Shown here one piece after another: positions 40,703 through 49,691 of a stretch of DNA of 60,079 nt. The notes beneath the pieces are model-generated. The model was not told the DNA's origin, searched no databases, and was given only the letters and a program-made list of their open reading frames with translations. The DNA is taken from positions 1-60,079 of the forward strand of contig NZ_CABVHU010000029.1 of the NCBI RefSeq assembly GCF_902497855.1, given 5' to 3'. Numbering within the stretch: position 1 is the stretch's first letter; every line of letters starts with the position of its first letter. The DNA comes from Pseudomonas fluorescens (lineage in GTDB: Bacteria > Pseudomonadota > Gammaproteobacteria > Pseudomonadales > Pseudomonadaceae). Position numbers and translations under genes: made by a program.

Positions 40703-42271
40703 ATGACTGAACAAACCAACAACAAGCTGCTGCCCCGTGGCGTCAACGCCGCCCACTTCGAGCAAGCCATCGCCAAGTTCCGCACCTTGCTCGGCGAGGA
40801 CAATGTCCTGATCAAGGACGATCAACTGATCCCCTACGCCAAGATCATGATGGCCGTGGACAATGCCGGGCATACACCTTCCGCGGCGGTCACCGCGACC
40901 ACCGTCGAACAGGTGCAAGGCGTGGTGAAGATCTGCAATGAACACAAGATCCCGGTGTGGACCATCTCTACCGGTCGCAACTTCGGCTATGGCTCCGCAG
41001 CGCCCGGTCAGCGTGGCCAGATCATTCTCGACCTGAAGAAAATGAACAAAATCCTCCACGTCGATCCCGAGCTGTGTACCGCCCTGGTCGAGCCGGGGGT
41101 GACCTACCAGCAGCTGTACGACTATATCCAGGAACACAACCTGCCCTTGATGCTGTCGTTCTCCGCACCGTCGGCCATCGCCGGACCGCTGGGCAACACG
41201 ATGGATCGCGGCGTGGGCTACACGCCTTACGGCGAGCACTTCATGATGCAGTGCGGCATGGAAGTGGTGCTGGCCAACGGCGACGTCTACCGCACCGGCA
41301 TGGGCGGGGTCAAAGGCGACAACGCCTGGCAGGTATTCAAGTGGGGCTACGGCCCGACCCTGGATGGCATGTTCACCCAGGCGAACTACGGTATCTGCAC
41401 CAAGATGGGCTTCTGGTTGATGCCCAAACCACCGGTGTTCAAGCCGTTCGAGATCAAGTTCGAGAACGAGTCGGACATCGCCGAGATCGTCGAATTCATC
41501 CGCCCCCTGCGCATCGCCCAGGTCATCCCCAACTCGGTGGTGATCGCCGGCGTGCTGTGGGAGGCCTCCACCTGCAATACCCGCCGCTCCGACTACACCC
41601 TCGAGCCCGGCGCGACCTCCGACGCGATCCTCAAGCAGATCCAGAAAGACAAGAACCTCGGCGCCTGGAACGTCTACGCCGCGCTGTACGGCACTCAGGA
41701 ACAGGTCGACGTCAACTGGAACATCGTCAAGGGCGCACTCAAGCAACTGGGCAAGTGCCGGCTCGTCACTCAGGAAGAGGCCGGCGACACCCAGCCCTTC
41801 AAATACCGCGCCCAATTGATGTCGGGTGTACCCAACCTGCAGGAATTCGGCCTGTACAACTGGCGTGGCGGCGGCGGTTCCATGTGGTTCGCACCGGTGA
41901 GCCAGGCCCGGGGCAGCGAATGCGACAAACAGCAGGCGCTGGCCAAGAAGACGCTCAACAAACACGGGCTGGACTACGTCGGCGAATTCATCGTCGGCTG
42001 GCGCGACATGCACCACGTCATCGACGTGCTGTACGACCGCACCAACCCCGAAGAGACCCTGCGCGCCAACGCCTGCTTTGCCGAATTGCTGGATGTATTC
42101 GAGCAGGAAGGCTACGCCGTGTACCGCGTCAACACCGCCTTCCAGGAGCGCGTGGCGCAGAGCTACGGCCCGGTCAAACGCAAGCTTGAACATGCGATCA
42201 AGCGTGCCCTGGACCCGAACAACATTCTGGCACCGGGCAAATCCGGCATCGACCTCGCCAACCCATTCTGA
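40703..42271 (+). CDS. pchF: 4-cresol dehydrogenase (hydroxylating) flavoprotein subunit
   Basis: This 522-residue enzyme belongs to the vanillyl-alcohol oxidase family. It has the FAD PP-loop WTISTGRNFGYGSAAPG (about 93) and the segment QEFGLYNWRGGG with Tyr385 (Tyr384 without the initiator Met), the residue that holds FAD covalently in p-cresol methylhydroxylase. Vanillyl-alcohol oxidases use a histidine elsewhere, so this is a dehydrogenase working with a cytochrome. It oxidises p-cresol to 4-hydroxybenzyl alcohol and then the aldehyde. Start has AGGAACT upstream. EhyB-type eugenol hydroxylases are close, but adjacency to pobA favours p-cresol. Confidence 0.9.
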   Translation: MTEQTNNKLLPRGVNAAHFEQAIAKFRTLLGEDNVLIKDDQLIPYAKIMMAVDNAGHTPSAAVTATTVEQVQGVVKICNEHKIPVWTISTGRNFGYGSAAPGQRGQIILDLKKMNKILHVDPELCTALVEPGVTYQQLYDYIQEHNLPLMLSFSAPSAIAGPLGNTMDRGVGYTPYGEHFMMQCGMEVVLANGDVYRTGMGGVKGDNAWQVFKWGYGPTLDGMFTQANYGICTKMGFWLMPKPPVFKPFEIKFENESDIAEIVEFIRPLRIAQVIPNSVVIAGVLWEASTCNTRRSDYTLEPGATSDAILKQIQKDKNLGAWNVYAALYGTQEQVDVNWNIVKGALKQLGKCRLVTQEEAGDTQPFKYRAQLMSGVPNLQEFGLYNWRGGGGSMWFAPVSQARGSECDKQQALAKKTLNKHGLDYVGEFIVGWRDMHHVIDVLYDRTNPEETLRANACFAELLDVFEQEGYAVYRVNTAFQERVAQSYGPVKRKLEHAIKRALDPNNILAPGKSGIDLANPF

Positions 42272-42282
42272 TGACGCTTGAG

Positions 42283-42314
42283 GCCCCGCCAGGCTTGCCC
42301 TGGCGGGGCTTTTT
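42283..42314 (+). terminator. Rho-independent terminator of the pch operon
   Basis: GCCCCGCCAGG (42283-42293) pairs with CCTGGCGGGGC (42299-42309) and is followed by TTTTT. It lies 12 bp after the pchF stop and ends the operon clearly. Confidence 0.93.
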
Positions 42315-42434
42315 CAGCGGTAGGATTGCTTATCGACGCTTCGAGGAGGCACATCGGCAATCAGTGACTATGCTTTCGCGGGAGCAACGCGTTCGCTGCG
42401 TTGCTCCTTCAGCCCTCACATGGAAAGCAGGTCT

Positions 42435-43013
42435 ATGAAACCGATCCGGTCCTTTGCTCATGCTGTTGCCCTCGCCTCACTCATGTCCACCGCCAGCTTT
42501 GCGGCCCATGCAGCCGATGTGCCGCTGGGCAGTGCCGCTCTGGAGAGTCACATCACGACGCACGTACTGGCTGTCGATGCGGCGAACTATCAGGTCACCG
42601 TGGAAGGTCCCGACAAAAGCCAGGTACCCATCCAGCTCACCGACGAGGCCAAAGCCCTGCACAACCTGAAGGTCGGCGATAAGGTCGATATATATGTTAC
42701 CCGCTCGGTTGCCTACACGCTCGACACTGATGTCAACGGCGATAGAGGTGTCAGCACCAAATCAGCGATTACCCGCGCCAACAAGGACAACCCAAATCCG
42801 GGCGGTGAAGCGTTTCGCCAGGTCAAGGTCACGTCGAAGATCACCCACATTGACTTGAAAACGCATGAAGTGACCTTGCTTCCTCCAGAAGGGAAAGTGA
42901 AAGTTGTCAAGGTCGAGGACCCCGAGCTCCAGGCCCGCATGAAGAACCTCAAGGTCGGTCAGACGGTCGACGCCATCTACACCGAAATGCTGGACATCAA
43001 AACCTCACGCTAG
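42435..43013 (+). CDS. Periplasmic protein of unknown function
   Basis: This 192-residue protein has a signal peptide (MKPIRSFAHAVALASLMSTA, cleavage about residue 27 after AHA). The mature part contains two related halves: an N-terminal ITTHVLAVDAANYQVTVEGP and a C-terminal SKITHIDLKTHEVTLLPPEG, each followed by a LKVGD/LKVGQ turn (HNLKVGDKVDIY, KNLKVGQTVDAIY). This suggests an internal duplication of a small beta-barrel module. I do not recognise a named family. It stands alone, 120 bp after the pch terminator, with AAGCAGG before the start. Confidence 0.7.
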   Translation: MKPIRSFAHAVALASLMSTASFAAHAADVPLGSAALESHITTHVLAVDAANYQVTVEGPDKSQVPIQLTDEAKALHNLKVGDKVDIYVTRSVAYTLDTDVNGDRGVSTKSAITRANKDNPNPGGEAFRQVKVTSKITHIDLKTHEVTLLPPEGKVKVVKVEDPELQARMKNLKVGQTVDAIYTEMLDIKTSR

Positions 43014-43303
43014 CAACGTGCGCTGACCAGAGAAGGCCTCGCCGAAGACAATCCGCACAGTACTGCGATTGCACACTCTGGTTGGCGATCCGTCCTGCCT
43101 TGCCGACCCGGACCGGATATCCCCGGTCCCGACCAACGGTAACTCCCGCAGGCACAAAGCCTGCAACAAACACCTCGACGATCATTTGACGTCAATCTAC
43201 CGCCATACGGTTTTCCTGATCAGCAGACCCAATTGACACAGCTCAATAGCGTCTGTTCGAGCGCAACTGTGGCCGCAACATTCCCGCATACAGGATTATT
43301 GAC

Positions 43304-43984
43304 ATGATCGACCTCGCCACCTGGAATTTAAGCATCCCTGAAGGCAGCCCACCGGCGACCATAGAAACGCCTCGACTGGCGCACGGCTTCAAGGGCCAGT
43401 ATTTCAGTTCTGAAGCCGCTACCCTTTCCTTCTGGGCACCTGTGACCGGTTCCAGGACGGCCAACGCCATTTACCCGCGCAGCGAGTTGCGGGAAACCTA
43501 TAGCGATGGAAGGCTGCGCAACTGGCAGTATTCAGCGGCGGATAACATTCTGCGGGCGAGTCTGACCGTCAATCAGGTGCCCAGCACCGGAAAGATCGTG
43601 ATTGGCCAGATTCACAACAAGGACAGCAACAGCCCCATGGTGAAGCTGGAATACCAATACAAAAAGTCGGCTTCGACGGGAAACATTGTCGCCAAGGTGC
43701 GCATGCGCCCCGACGATGAAGAGGGCCAGGTCATTACCATTGCGACGGGTGTGCCGCTCGACCGCAACTTTTCCTACCAGCTCCACCTCAGCCCGAAGGG
43801 CGCGCTGGGCATCAGCGCAGCAGGATACAACTGGAGAACCACCATCGACCCGAGCTGGAAGACCAAACCACTGTATTTCAAAGCGGGTGCCTATGTGCAG
43901 GACAACACCGGCTATCCCACCGAGGGCGGAAAAGTGACGTTCAAGATGCTGGAGATCCAACACAACATTAAGTCGAGTCTTTAG
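43304..43984 (+). CDS. Polysaccharide lyase family 7 (alginate lyase-like)
   Basis: This 226-residue protein starts MIDLATWNLSIPEGSP and shows the three PL7 signatures: RSELRE (about 66), QIHNKD (about 103) and YFKAGAYVQD (about 197). It would cleave alginate or a similar polyuronate by beta-elimination. No signal peptide is visible, as in some pseudomonad PL7 enzymes exported by other routes. It lies alone, after a 290-bp gap with no recognisable gene, and no strong ribosome binding site is seen. Preference for M or G blocks depends on the QIH/QVH residue; here it is isoleucine, often seen in G- or mixed-active enzymes. Confidence 0.85.
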   Translation: MIDLATWNLSIPEGSPPATIETPRLAHGFKGQYFSSEAATLSFWAPVTGSRTANAIYPRSELRETYSDGRLRNWQYSAADNILRASLTVNQVPSTGKIVIGQIHNKDSNSPMVKLEYQYKKSASTGNIVAKVRMRPDDEEGQVITIATGVPLDRNFSYQLHLSPKGALGISAAGYNWRTTIDPSWKTKPLYFKAGAYVQDNTGYPTEGGKVTFKMLEIQHNIKSSL

Positions 43985-44016
43985 GTCACTACCGTTGGTA
44001 CGCCGACCCAGTTCCA

Positions 44017-44339
44017 CTACTTCGATACCACCAGCGCCGGGGGCTGCCAGCTGCCTTCGCCAGCGGGAAGAATCGAAGGCGGTGCGGTCTTCGGCCAGTA
44101 CAGACGCATCACCAGATAGACCGTGTCGTCAGGCGCCGGCAACCAGTTGGTTTCCTTCGCCTTGCCGGGGGAATCCTTCTGGATGTACAGCGTCAGTGAA
44201 CCATCCGCGTTTTTCTTCATGGCCGACAGCATCGGCGAATTGATCAATCGTTCTTGCCCGCACACCCCGAGAGCAGCGTTGAACCCGCTAAGACGACTGC
44301 CGCAGCCATTGTCCAGCCCCGGTTAGACTTCCTGTTCAT
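44017..44339 (-). pseudogene. DUF1254/DUF1214 lipoprotein with internal deletion
   Basis: The minus strand starts with a lipoprotein signal, MNRKSNRGWTMAAAVVLAGS then TLLSGCAG, at 44339. After about 30 codons it jumps, in a different frame, to the C-terminal DUF1214 segment LINSPMLSAMKKNADGSLT and DDTVYLVMRLYWPKT ending at 44017. The central several hundred codons are absent. An in-frame TGA follows the lipobox, so the gene cannot make a useful product. Confidence 0.75.
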
Positions 44340-44572
44340 ATCCACCTCGTTCGTTCCGAGCAAGCTGGCGCCGTGACTGTTCATGGCTGATACGCCCCAC
44401 CCAGACCGCGACCCAACTGGAATTCTGGCCTGTCTCTTTACCGCGCGACTCAGTAAATCCTGTGGCGAAGCGCCAACTCACACGCCCGGAGAGTGTAGAT
44501 CACAATAAGCCAGCCACTCCTTACGCAGTTCAATGGCAGAATCTCCTGAACTTGATCGTTTTGGAGACCCCC

Positions 44573-46432
44573 ATGCTTGGTGCATTTGAACGCAGGCTCG
44601 ACCCCTTTCCTCCTGATGAGGTACCACCGCCACCCGAGGGCCTGGCTCGGTTCCTGTGGGCGTGCACACGGGGCGCCCGCGGTTATATTCTTGCGTTTGC
44701 ACTGCTCAGTGCCGGTGTGTCGATATACGAAGCCTGGCTGTTTTCCTTCCTCGGCCAGGTCGTGGATCTACTCTCGACCTGGCAGGCAGGCGGTGAAGCG
44801 GCTGCGCAGGAAAGTCGCGTGTTGTGGGGCATGGCCATCGTCATGGCGACCAGTGTCGGGCTGGTGGCGTTGCGCACCATGGTGCAGCACCAGATATTGG
44901 CGATCAACCTGCCGTTGCGGCTGCGTTGGGACTTCCACCGTTTGATGCTGCGGCAAAGCCTGTCGTTCTTCTCCGATGAGTTTTCCGGCCGGGTCACCAC
45001 CAAGGTGATGCAGACTGCGCTGGCCGTGCGCGACGTGCTGTTCACCCTTATCGAGATCGCACCCGGAATCGGCGTGTATTTCATCGCGATCATTGCGCTG
45101 GCCGGCGGCTTCGCACTGAAACTGATGCTGCCTTTCATTGCCTGGGTCGTGTTGTTCGGGCTCGCCATGCGCTACTTCGTACCCCGCTTGGGGAAGGTGG
45201 GCCAGGAACAGGCTCATGCGCGCTCCTCGATGACCGGACGTATCTCGGACGCCTATACCAACATCACGACAGTGAAGCTGTTCTCCCATTCCAATCGTGA
45301 AGCGCACTTCGCGCGTGCGGCCATGGAGGATTTCAAGCAGACCGGCTTTCGCCAGATGCGCCTCGTCAGCCAGTTCGAGATCGTCAACCAGGCATTGGTG
45401 GTGGCCTTGATCATGGCAGCAGGCGGTTATGCCCTGTGGTTATGGCACCAAGGTGAGGTCGGCGCAGGTGCCGTGGCGGCAATTACCGCCATGGCGTTGC
45501 GTATCAATGGCATGTCGCACTGGATCATGTGGCAGATGACCTCGCTGTTCGAGAGCATCGGCACCGTGCAGGATGGCATGACCACACTGACCCGCGGCCC
45601 CAAGGTGCAGGATGCGCCGGACGCGGGTGTGCTGGTGACCTCCGGCGGCGCGGTCACATTCGACAATGTCAGCTTCAACTACAACGGCGAACGACAGGTG
45701 CTCGATGGCCTGAGCCTGAACATTCGCCCGGGTGAAAAAATCGGTCTGGTGGGCCGCTCTGGCGCCGGCAAATCCACGCTTATCAACCTGCTGCTGCGCT
45801 TCTACGACGTCGACAGCGGGCAGATTCGCATTGACGGGCAAGACATCGCGCACGTGACGCAAGACAGCTTGCGCAGCGCCATCGGCATGGTCACCCAGGA
45901 TACGTCCCTGTTGCACCGGTCCATTCGCGACAACATCGCCTACGGCCGCCCCGACGCGAGCGATGCGCAAATCCGCAGTGCCGCGGCCAGTGCCCAGGCC
46001 GATGAGTTCATCAGCCAACTGAGTGACCGACAAGGCCACACCGGCTACGACACCTTGGTCGGCGAGCGCGGCATCAAGCTGTCGGGCGGCCAGCGCCAGC
46101 GCGTCGCGATTGCCCGGGTGATGCTCAAGAACGCCCCGATCCTGCTACTTGACGAGGCTACCAGCGCACTGGATTCGGAAGTCGAAGTGGCGATTCAGGA
46201 AAGCCTCGATGACATGATGCAGGGCAAGACCGTGATCGCCATCGCCCATCGGCTGTCCACGATTGCGGCCATGGATCGACTTATTGTCATGGATGACGGA
46301 CGCATCATCGAACAGGGCACCCACACCGAATTGCTCGCCAGGAACGGCATCTATGCGCGGCTGTGGCACCACCAGAGTGGCGGGTTTCTGGGTGAGGATC
46401 GGGGGGTGGCCGAGGTTATGGATCAGGTATGA
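44573..46432 (+). CDS. ABC exporter, fused permease and ATPase
   Basis: This 619-residue half-transporter has six membrane helices (about 30-335, ABC type 1 exporter fold) and an ATPase domain with Walker A GRSGAGKST (about 415), signature LSGGQRQRVAIAR, Walker B ILLLDEATSALD and the switch AHRLST. It would work as a homodimer, exporting lipid, drug or peptide; the substrate cannot be inferred. The start MLGAFERRLDPFPPDEVPPP at 44573 has GGAG 6 bp upstream; a longer frame from 44462 is unlikely. It follows a decayed DUF1254 gene and is followed by a GNAT gene on the same strand after 140 bp. Confidence 0.88.
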   Translation: MLGAFERRLDPFPPDEVPPPPEGLARFLWACTRGARGYILAFALLSAGVSIYEAWLFSFLGQVVDLLSTWQAGGEAAAQESRVLWGMAIVMATSVGLVALRTMVQHQILAINLPLRLRWDFHRLMLRQSLSFFSDEFSGRVTTKVMQTALAVRDVLFTLIEIAPGIGVYFIAIIALAGGFALKLMLPFIAWVVLFGLAMRYFVPRLGKVGQEQAHARSSMTGRISDAYTNITTVKLFSHSNREAHFARAAMEDFKQTGFRQMRLVSQFEIVNQALVVALIMAAGGYALWLWHQGEVGAGAVAAITAMALRINGMSHWIMWQMTSLFESIGTVQDGMTTLTRGPKVQDAPDAGVLVTSGGAVTFDNVSFNYNGERQVLDGLSLNIRPGEKIGLVGRSGAGKSTLINLLLRFYDVDSGQIRIDGQDIAHVTQDSLRSAIGMVTQDTSLLHRSIRDNIAYGRPDASDAQIRSAAASAQADEFISQLSDRQGHTGYDTLVGERGIKLSGGQRQRVAIARVMLKNAPILLLDEATSALDSEVEVAIQESLDDMMQGKTVIAIAHRLSTIAAMDRLIVMDDGRIIEQGTHTELLARNGIYARLWHHQSGGFLGEDRGVAEVMDQV

Positions 46433-46572
46433 GCGTGAACGGCCTCGAGGCGACGAGCGTGTTCTGCAGGTGATGTGACGAACTGGATCAATGCTCGGGT
46501 TGAAGCTATACCGAAAGGGTTCGGAGCGGGGATGGACCACACGCTCGCTTAGCGACTGAGGAGAACTTCGCG

Positions 46573-47445
46573 GTGTCGAATCAGCTGGTCATACGCAACA
46601 TGACCCGTCCCGAGCTGGACGAGCTCGTCGATTGGGCGGCCCGTGAGGGTTGGAATCCCGGCTTTCACGATGCCGAGCTGTTCTGGGCTACGGACCCTGA
46701 CGCCTTCATCGCGGCGTCCCGGGGCGACGAATTGATCGGCGGCGGTGCCATCACCTCCTACCATGGCGAATTCGGTTTCATGGGGTTTTTCATCGTCCGG
46801 CCTGAATATCGCGGTCAAGGCCTGGGCAATACTCTCTGGCACGCACGCCGCGAGCGACTGATCGCGCGCCTGCGCCCAGGCGCGAGCATCGGCATGGACG
46901 GCGTCTTCGCGATGCAGGACTACTACGCCAAGGGTGGTTTCGTCTTCTCCCATCGCAACATGCGTTTTCGTGCCGAGATCACCGAACGCCCCACGACCTC
47001 GCAGGTAGACGGCCAGGACATCGTCCCGTTGGCCGCCTTCCCGCTCGATCAGGTGGTCGATTACGACCGCACCTGCTTCCCCGCCGCGCGCACAAGCTTC
47101 CTGAGCGGTTGGATAGCCCAAGCCGATGCACTCGCCGTCGGTTGCCGGCGCGCGGGCAGGCTAAGCGGCTATGGCGTAGTGAGGCGCTGCCGGGAAGGCT
47201 GCAAGATCGGCCCCTTGTTTGCCGATGACGCCCTGGCAGCCAATGCCCTCTACGCGCGCCTGGCGGAATTTGCCCAGGGTGGCCCGCTGTTTCTCGATGC
47301 CCCGGAGAATAACCCCGCCGCGATGGCGCTTGTGCACCGGCAGGGCATGATCGAGGTGTTCGGCTGCGCACGCATGTACCTCGGCCCTCCCCCGGCGATC
47401 GCGCACGAACGTGTGTTCGGCGTCACGACCTTCGAGCTGGGCTGA
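46573..47445 (+). CDS. Tandem GNAT acetyltransferase
   Basis: This 290-residue protein has an N-terminal GNAT domain (about 1-135) with the acetyl-CoA motif RPEYRGQGLGNTLWHA and a C-terminal GNAT-like domain (about 150-285) of the Acetyltransf_18 type. The GTG at 46573 has GAGGAG 10 bp upstream. The stop TGA shares one base with the ATG of the deacetylase gene (TGATG), so translation is coupled. An N-acetyltransferase joined to a deacetylase suggests opposite or successive handling of one amino compound; the substrate is unknown. Confidence 0.8.
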   Translation: MSNQLVIRNMTRPELDELVDWAAREGWNPGFHDAELFWATDPDAFIAASRGDELIGGGAITSYHGEFGFMGFFIVRPEYRGQGLGNTLWHARRERLIARLRPGASIGMDGVFAMQDYYAKGGFVFSHRNMRFRAEITERPTTSQVDGQDIVPLAAFPLDQVVDYDRTCFPAARTSFLSGWIAQADALAVGCRRAGRLSGYGVVRRCREGCKIGPLFADDALAANALYARLAEFAQGGPLFLDAPENNPAAMALVHRQGMIEVFGCARMYLGPPPAIAHERVFGVTTFELG

Positions 47446-48338
47446 TGGCCGCTCGCGACCTCATCGGTTACGGCGGCTGCCCGCCCCACCCGCGATGGCC
47501 CGGTGAGGCGCGCGTCGCGGTCCAGTTCGTCCTCAACATCGAAGAGGGTGCGGAGTCATGCATCCTCAATGGCGATGCACAGTCGGAGGCCTGGCTTCAC
47601 GAGCTACCGGGCCGCCCACCGCGTGTGGGGGAATCGGACTTGAGCGTCGAGGGCATGTACGAATACGGATCGCGCGCAGGTGTGTGGCGCATTCTGCAGC
47701 TGTTCAACGCCCGAGGCCTGCCGCTGACCGCCTTCGCCGTCGGCCGGGCACTGGAACTCACCCCGGCGATTGGCCATGCGCTCTGCGCTGCCGGGCATGA
47801 GATTGCCGGGCATGGCTACCGTTGGCTGGACTATCGCGACATGCCTGAAGACCAGGAGCGGCGCCATATCCGCCTCACCCTCGACGTAATCGAGCAGATC
47901 TGCGGTAAACGCCCCACAGGTTGGTACACAGGCAGGGTCAGCCAGAACACCCGCCGCCTGTTGCGTGAGGAAGGCGGGTTTCTCTATAGCTCGGACGCCT
48001 ACAACGATGATCTGCCCTACTGGCTCCCGGGCTCGCCCGCCCACCTGGTGATCCCTTACACACTGGTCAACAACGACGCCCGCTATCTGCTGCCGAATGG
48101 TTTCGCCTGTGGCGAAGACTTCTTCCGGCTGCTCAAGGATGCTTTCGACCTGCTGTGGCAAGAGGGCGCGCAACACCCGAAGATGATGAGCGTCGGCCTG
48201 CATGGGCGGATCAGTGGCCATCCTGGTCGTGCGATGGCGCTGGCGCGCTTTCTCGATTACGTGCAAGGCCACGACGCGGTGTGGATCTGCCGGCGCGAAG
48301 AGATTGCCAGGCACTGGATAGCCCAATTCCCCGCTTGA
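47445..48338 (+). CDS. Polysaccharide-deacetylase family protein, PuuE/allantoinase-like
   Basis: This 297-residue NodB-fold protein begins DLIGYGGCPPHPRWPGEARV and contains VLNIEEGAESCILNGD, GHEIAGHGYRWLDYRDM and GWYTGRVSQNTRRLL, all characteristic of the PuuE cofactor-independent allantoinase group. It has normal length for the group. It could hydrolyse allantoin or another cyclic amide, or deacetylate an amino sugar. No other purine-catabolism genes are nearby, so a role with the coupled acetyltransferase is as likely. It starts within the stop codon of that gene and needs no own ribosome binding site. Confidence 0.82.
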   Translation: MAARDLIGYGGCPPHPRWPGEARVAVQFVLNIEEGAESCILNGDAQSEAWLHELPGRPPRVGESDLSVEGMYEYGSRAGVWRILQLFNARGLPLTAFAVGRALELTPAIGHALCAAGHEIAGHGYRWLDYRDMPEDQERRHIRLTLDVIEQICGKRPTGWYTGRVSQNTRRLLREEGGFLYSSDAYNDDLPYWLPGSPAHLVIPYTLVNNDARYLLPNGFACGEDFFRLLKDAFDLLWQEGAQHPKMMSVGLHGRISGHPGRAMALARFLDYVQGHDAVWICRREEIARHWIAQFPA

Positions 48339-48348
48339 GCGGTGCGGA

Positions 48349-48618
48349 ATGATTGGTGCCGCAGTCAGCAGCGCGCATCGCTTCAACTTGATCGGGATGT
48401 GGGTTGAACCTGCTGCACGGGGCTCTGGCGTGGCAACTCAGTTGGTAGATGTAGTGAAAGATCGCGCTACCGCGGAAGGCTTTGATCGCGTTTTTCTCGA
48501 CGTATCACCCGGCAATGCAAGAGCCTCGAACTTTTATCTCAAGCAAGGTTTTGCTTTCATGGATGAATGGGAGCCGTTAGAAAGTCATCCCCATAGTACG
48601 GTTCAGACGATGCTCTGA
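48349..48618 (+). pseudogene. GNAT acetyltransferase, C-terminal part only
   Basis: The 89-codon frame contains LIGMWVEPAARGSGVATQLV, the acetyl-CoA site, and a normal C-terminus with NARASNFYLKQGFAFM, but the first half of the domain is missing. It begins 10 bp after the deacetylase stop. It is probably a truncated gene, although expression as a small protein is possible. Confidence 0.65.
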
Positions 48619-48713
48619 ATCGGAAGGATCGCGCAATGCCCTGCTGGGCTATGCAGATGCGCTACTACAATACGTAGAACTCTGGGGTCCTCACAGGAAG
48701 CGAGCGAATGTGA

Positions 48714-49640
48714 ATGAAACACAAACTCTGCGTTGTCAGGTTGGTTCGGTTCGCATCCGCTTCGCTCATAATGGTAGCCCCCGGTGCAGTCGCAGAGGAT
48801 CTCGAACCCAGGTCCTACGCCAACACGCCGGTCGGTATCAATTTCCTGCTCGTGGGCTACAGCGATCTCAACGGCAGCGTGACGGCCAACCCGTCAATCC
48901 CGCTCCAAGATGCCAAGCTCAACATAAAGACTGTCGTGTTTGCCTTTGCCAGATCTCTGGATGTCTGGGGCCGCTCCGGGAAGTTCGATATCGTGGTGCC
49001 CGAGGCAAGATTGACGGGCTCTGCTCTGCTCGCCGGTGAACCCAAGGAGCGCAATGTTACTGGGTTGATCGATCCAAGATTCCGCTTCTCGGTCAACTTA
49101 TATGGCGCCCCGGCGATGTCCCTGGCTGAATTCCCCAGCTATCAACAGGATGTGATTATCGGCGCGAGCCTGGCGATCACGGCGCCGCTCGGCCAATACG
49201 ACGACAGCAGGCTGGTCAATCTGGGCAACAATCGCTGGTCATTCAAGCCTGAACTTGGGGTTTCCAAGCGCCTGGGGCAAGTGACCCTGGAATTATCCGG
49301 CGCGGGAACCTTTTACACCGACAATGACGAGTTGCTCGGCGACCACGTACTGTCCCAGGACCCGATTTACCAGGTGCAGGGTCATCTTATCTATGCCTTT
49401 AGCAACGGCGTTTGGGCGTCGCTGGATATGACCTGGTTCGCTGGCGGGAGCACCTCGGTCGATGGGGTCGGCAACCACGATTATCAGGAAAACACACGCT
49501 ACGGATGCACCCTCACGCTACCGGTGAACCGGAACCATTCACTGAAGCTGAATGCGAGTAATGGCGGGCATACCCGCACGGGCAGCGAATACGATGTCAT
49601 TGGCATAGTCTGGCAGTATCGCTTCGGCGCAGGGCTTTGA
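48714..49640 (+). CDS. Phenol_MetA-type outer-membrane protein, second copy
   Basis: This 308-residue protein has a signal peptide (MKHKLCVVRLVRFASASLIM, cleavage about residue 27 after AVA) and the barrel pattern of PF13557: EPRSYANTPVGINFLLVGYS, ASLAITAPLGQYDDSRLVNLG and a final VWQYRFGAGL. It resembles the porin at 34865 only in family features. It probably admits a hydrophobic or aromatic compound. No operon partner is evident, and no sigma-54 promoter was seen upstream, where AGGAAGCGAGCG precedes the start. Confidence 0.8.
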   Translation: MKHKLCVVRLVRFASASLIMVAPGAVAEDLEPRSYANTPVGINFLLVGYSDLNGSVTANPSIPLQDAKLNIKTVVFAFARSLDVWGRSGKFDIVVPEARLTGSALLAGEPKERNVTGLIDPRFRFSVNLYGAPAMSLAEFPSYQQDVIIGASLAITAPLGQYDDSRLVNLGNNRWSFKPELGVSKRLGQVTLELSGAGTFYTDNDELLGDHVLSQDPIYQVQGHLIYAFSNGVWASLDMTWFAGGSTSVDGVGNHDYQENTRYGCTLTLPVNRNHSLKLNASNGGHTRTGSEYDVIGIVWQYRFGAGL

Positions 49641-49691
49641 AACACAGGATTTACGCCACATTTCATTCATGCCTTCGTCAGACATTTATAG

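Noticed and set aside
40484..42193. Minus-strand frame of 569 codons opposite pchX/pchF
   Set aside because: The sense strand is a clear VAO-family enzyme; the antisense frame is a codon-usage artefact.
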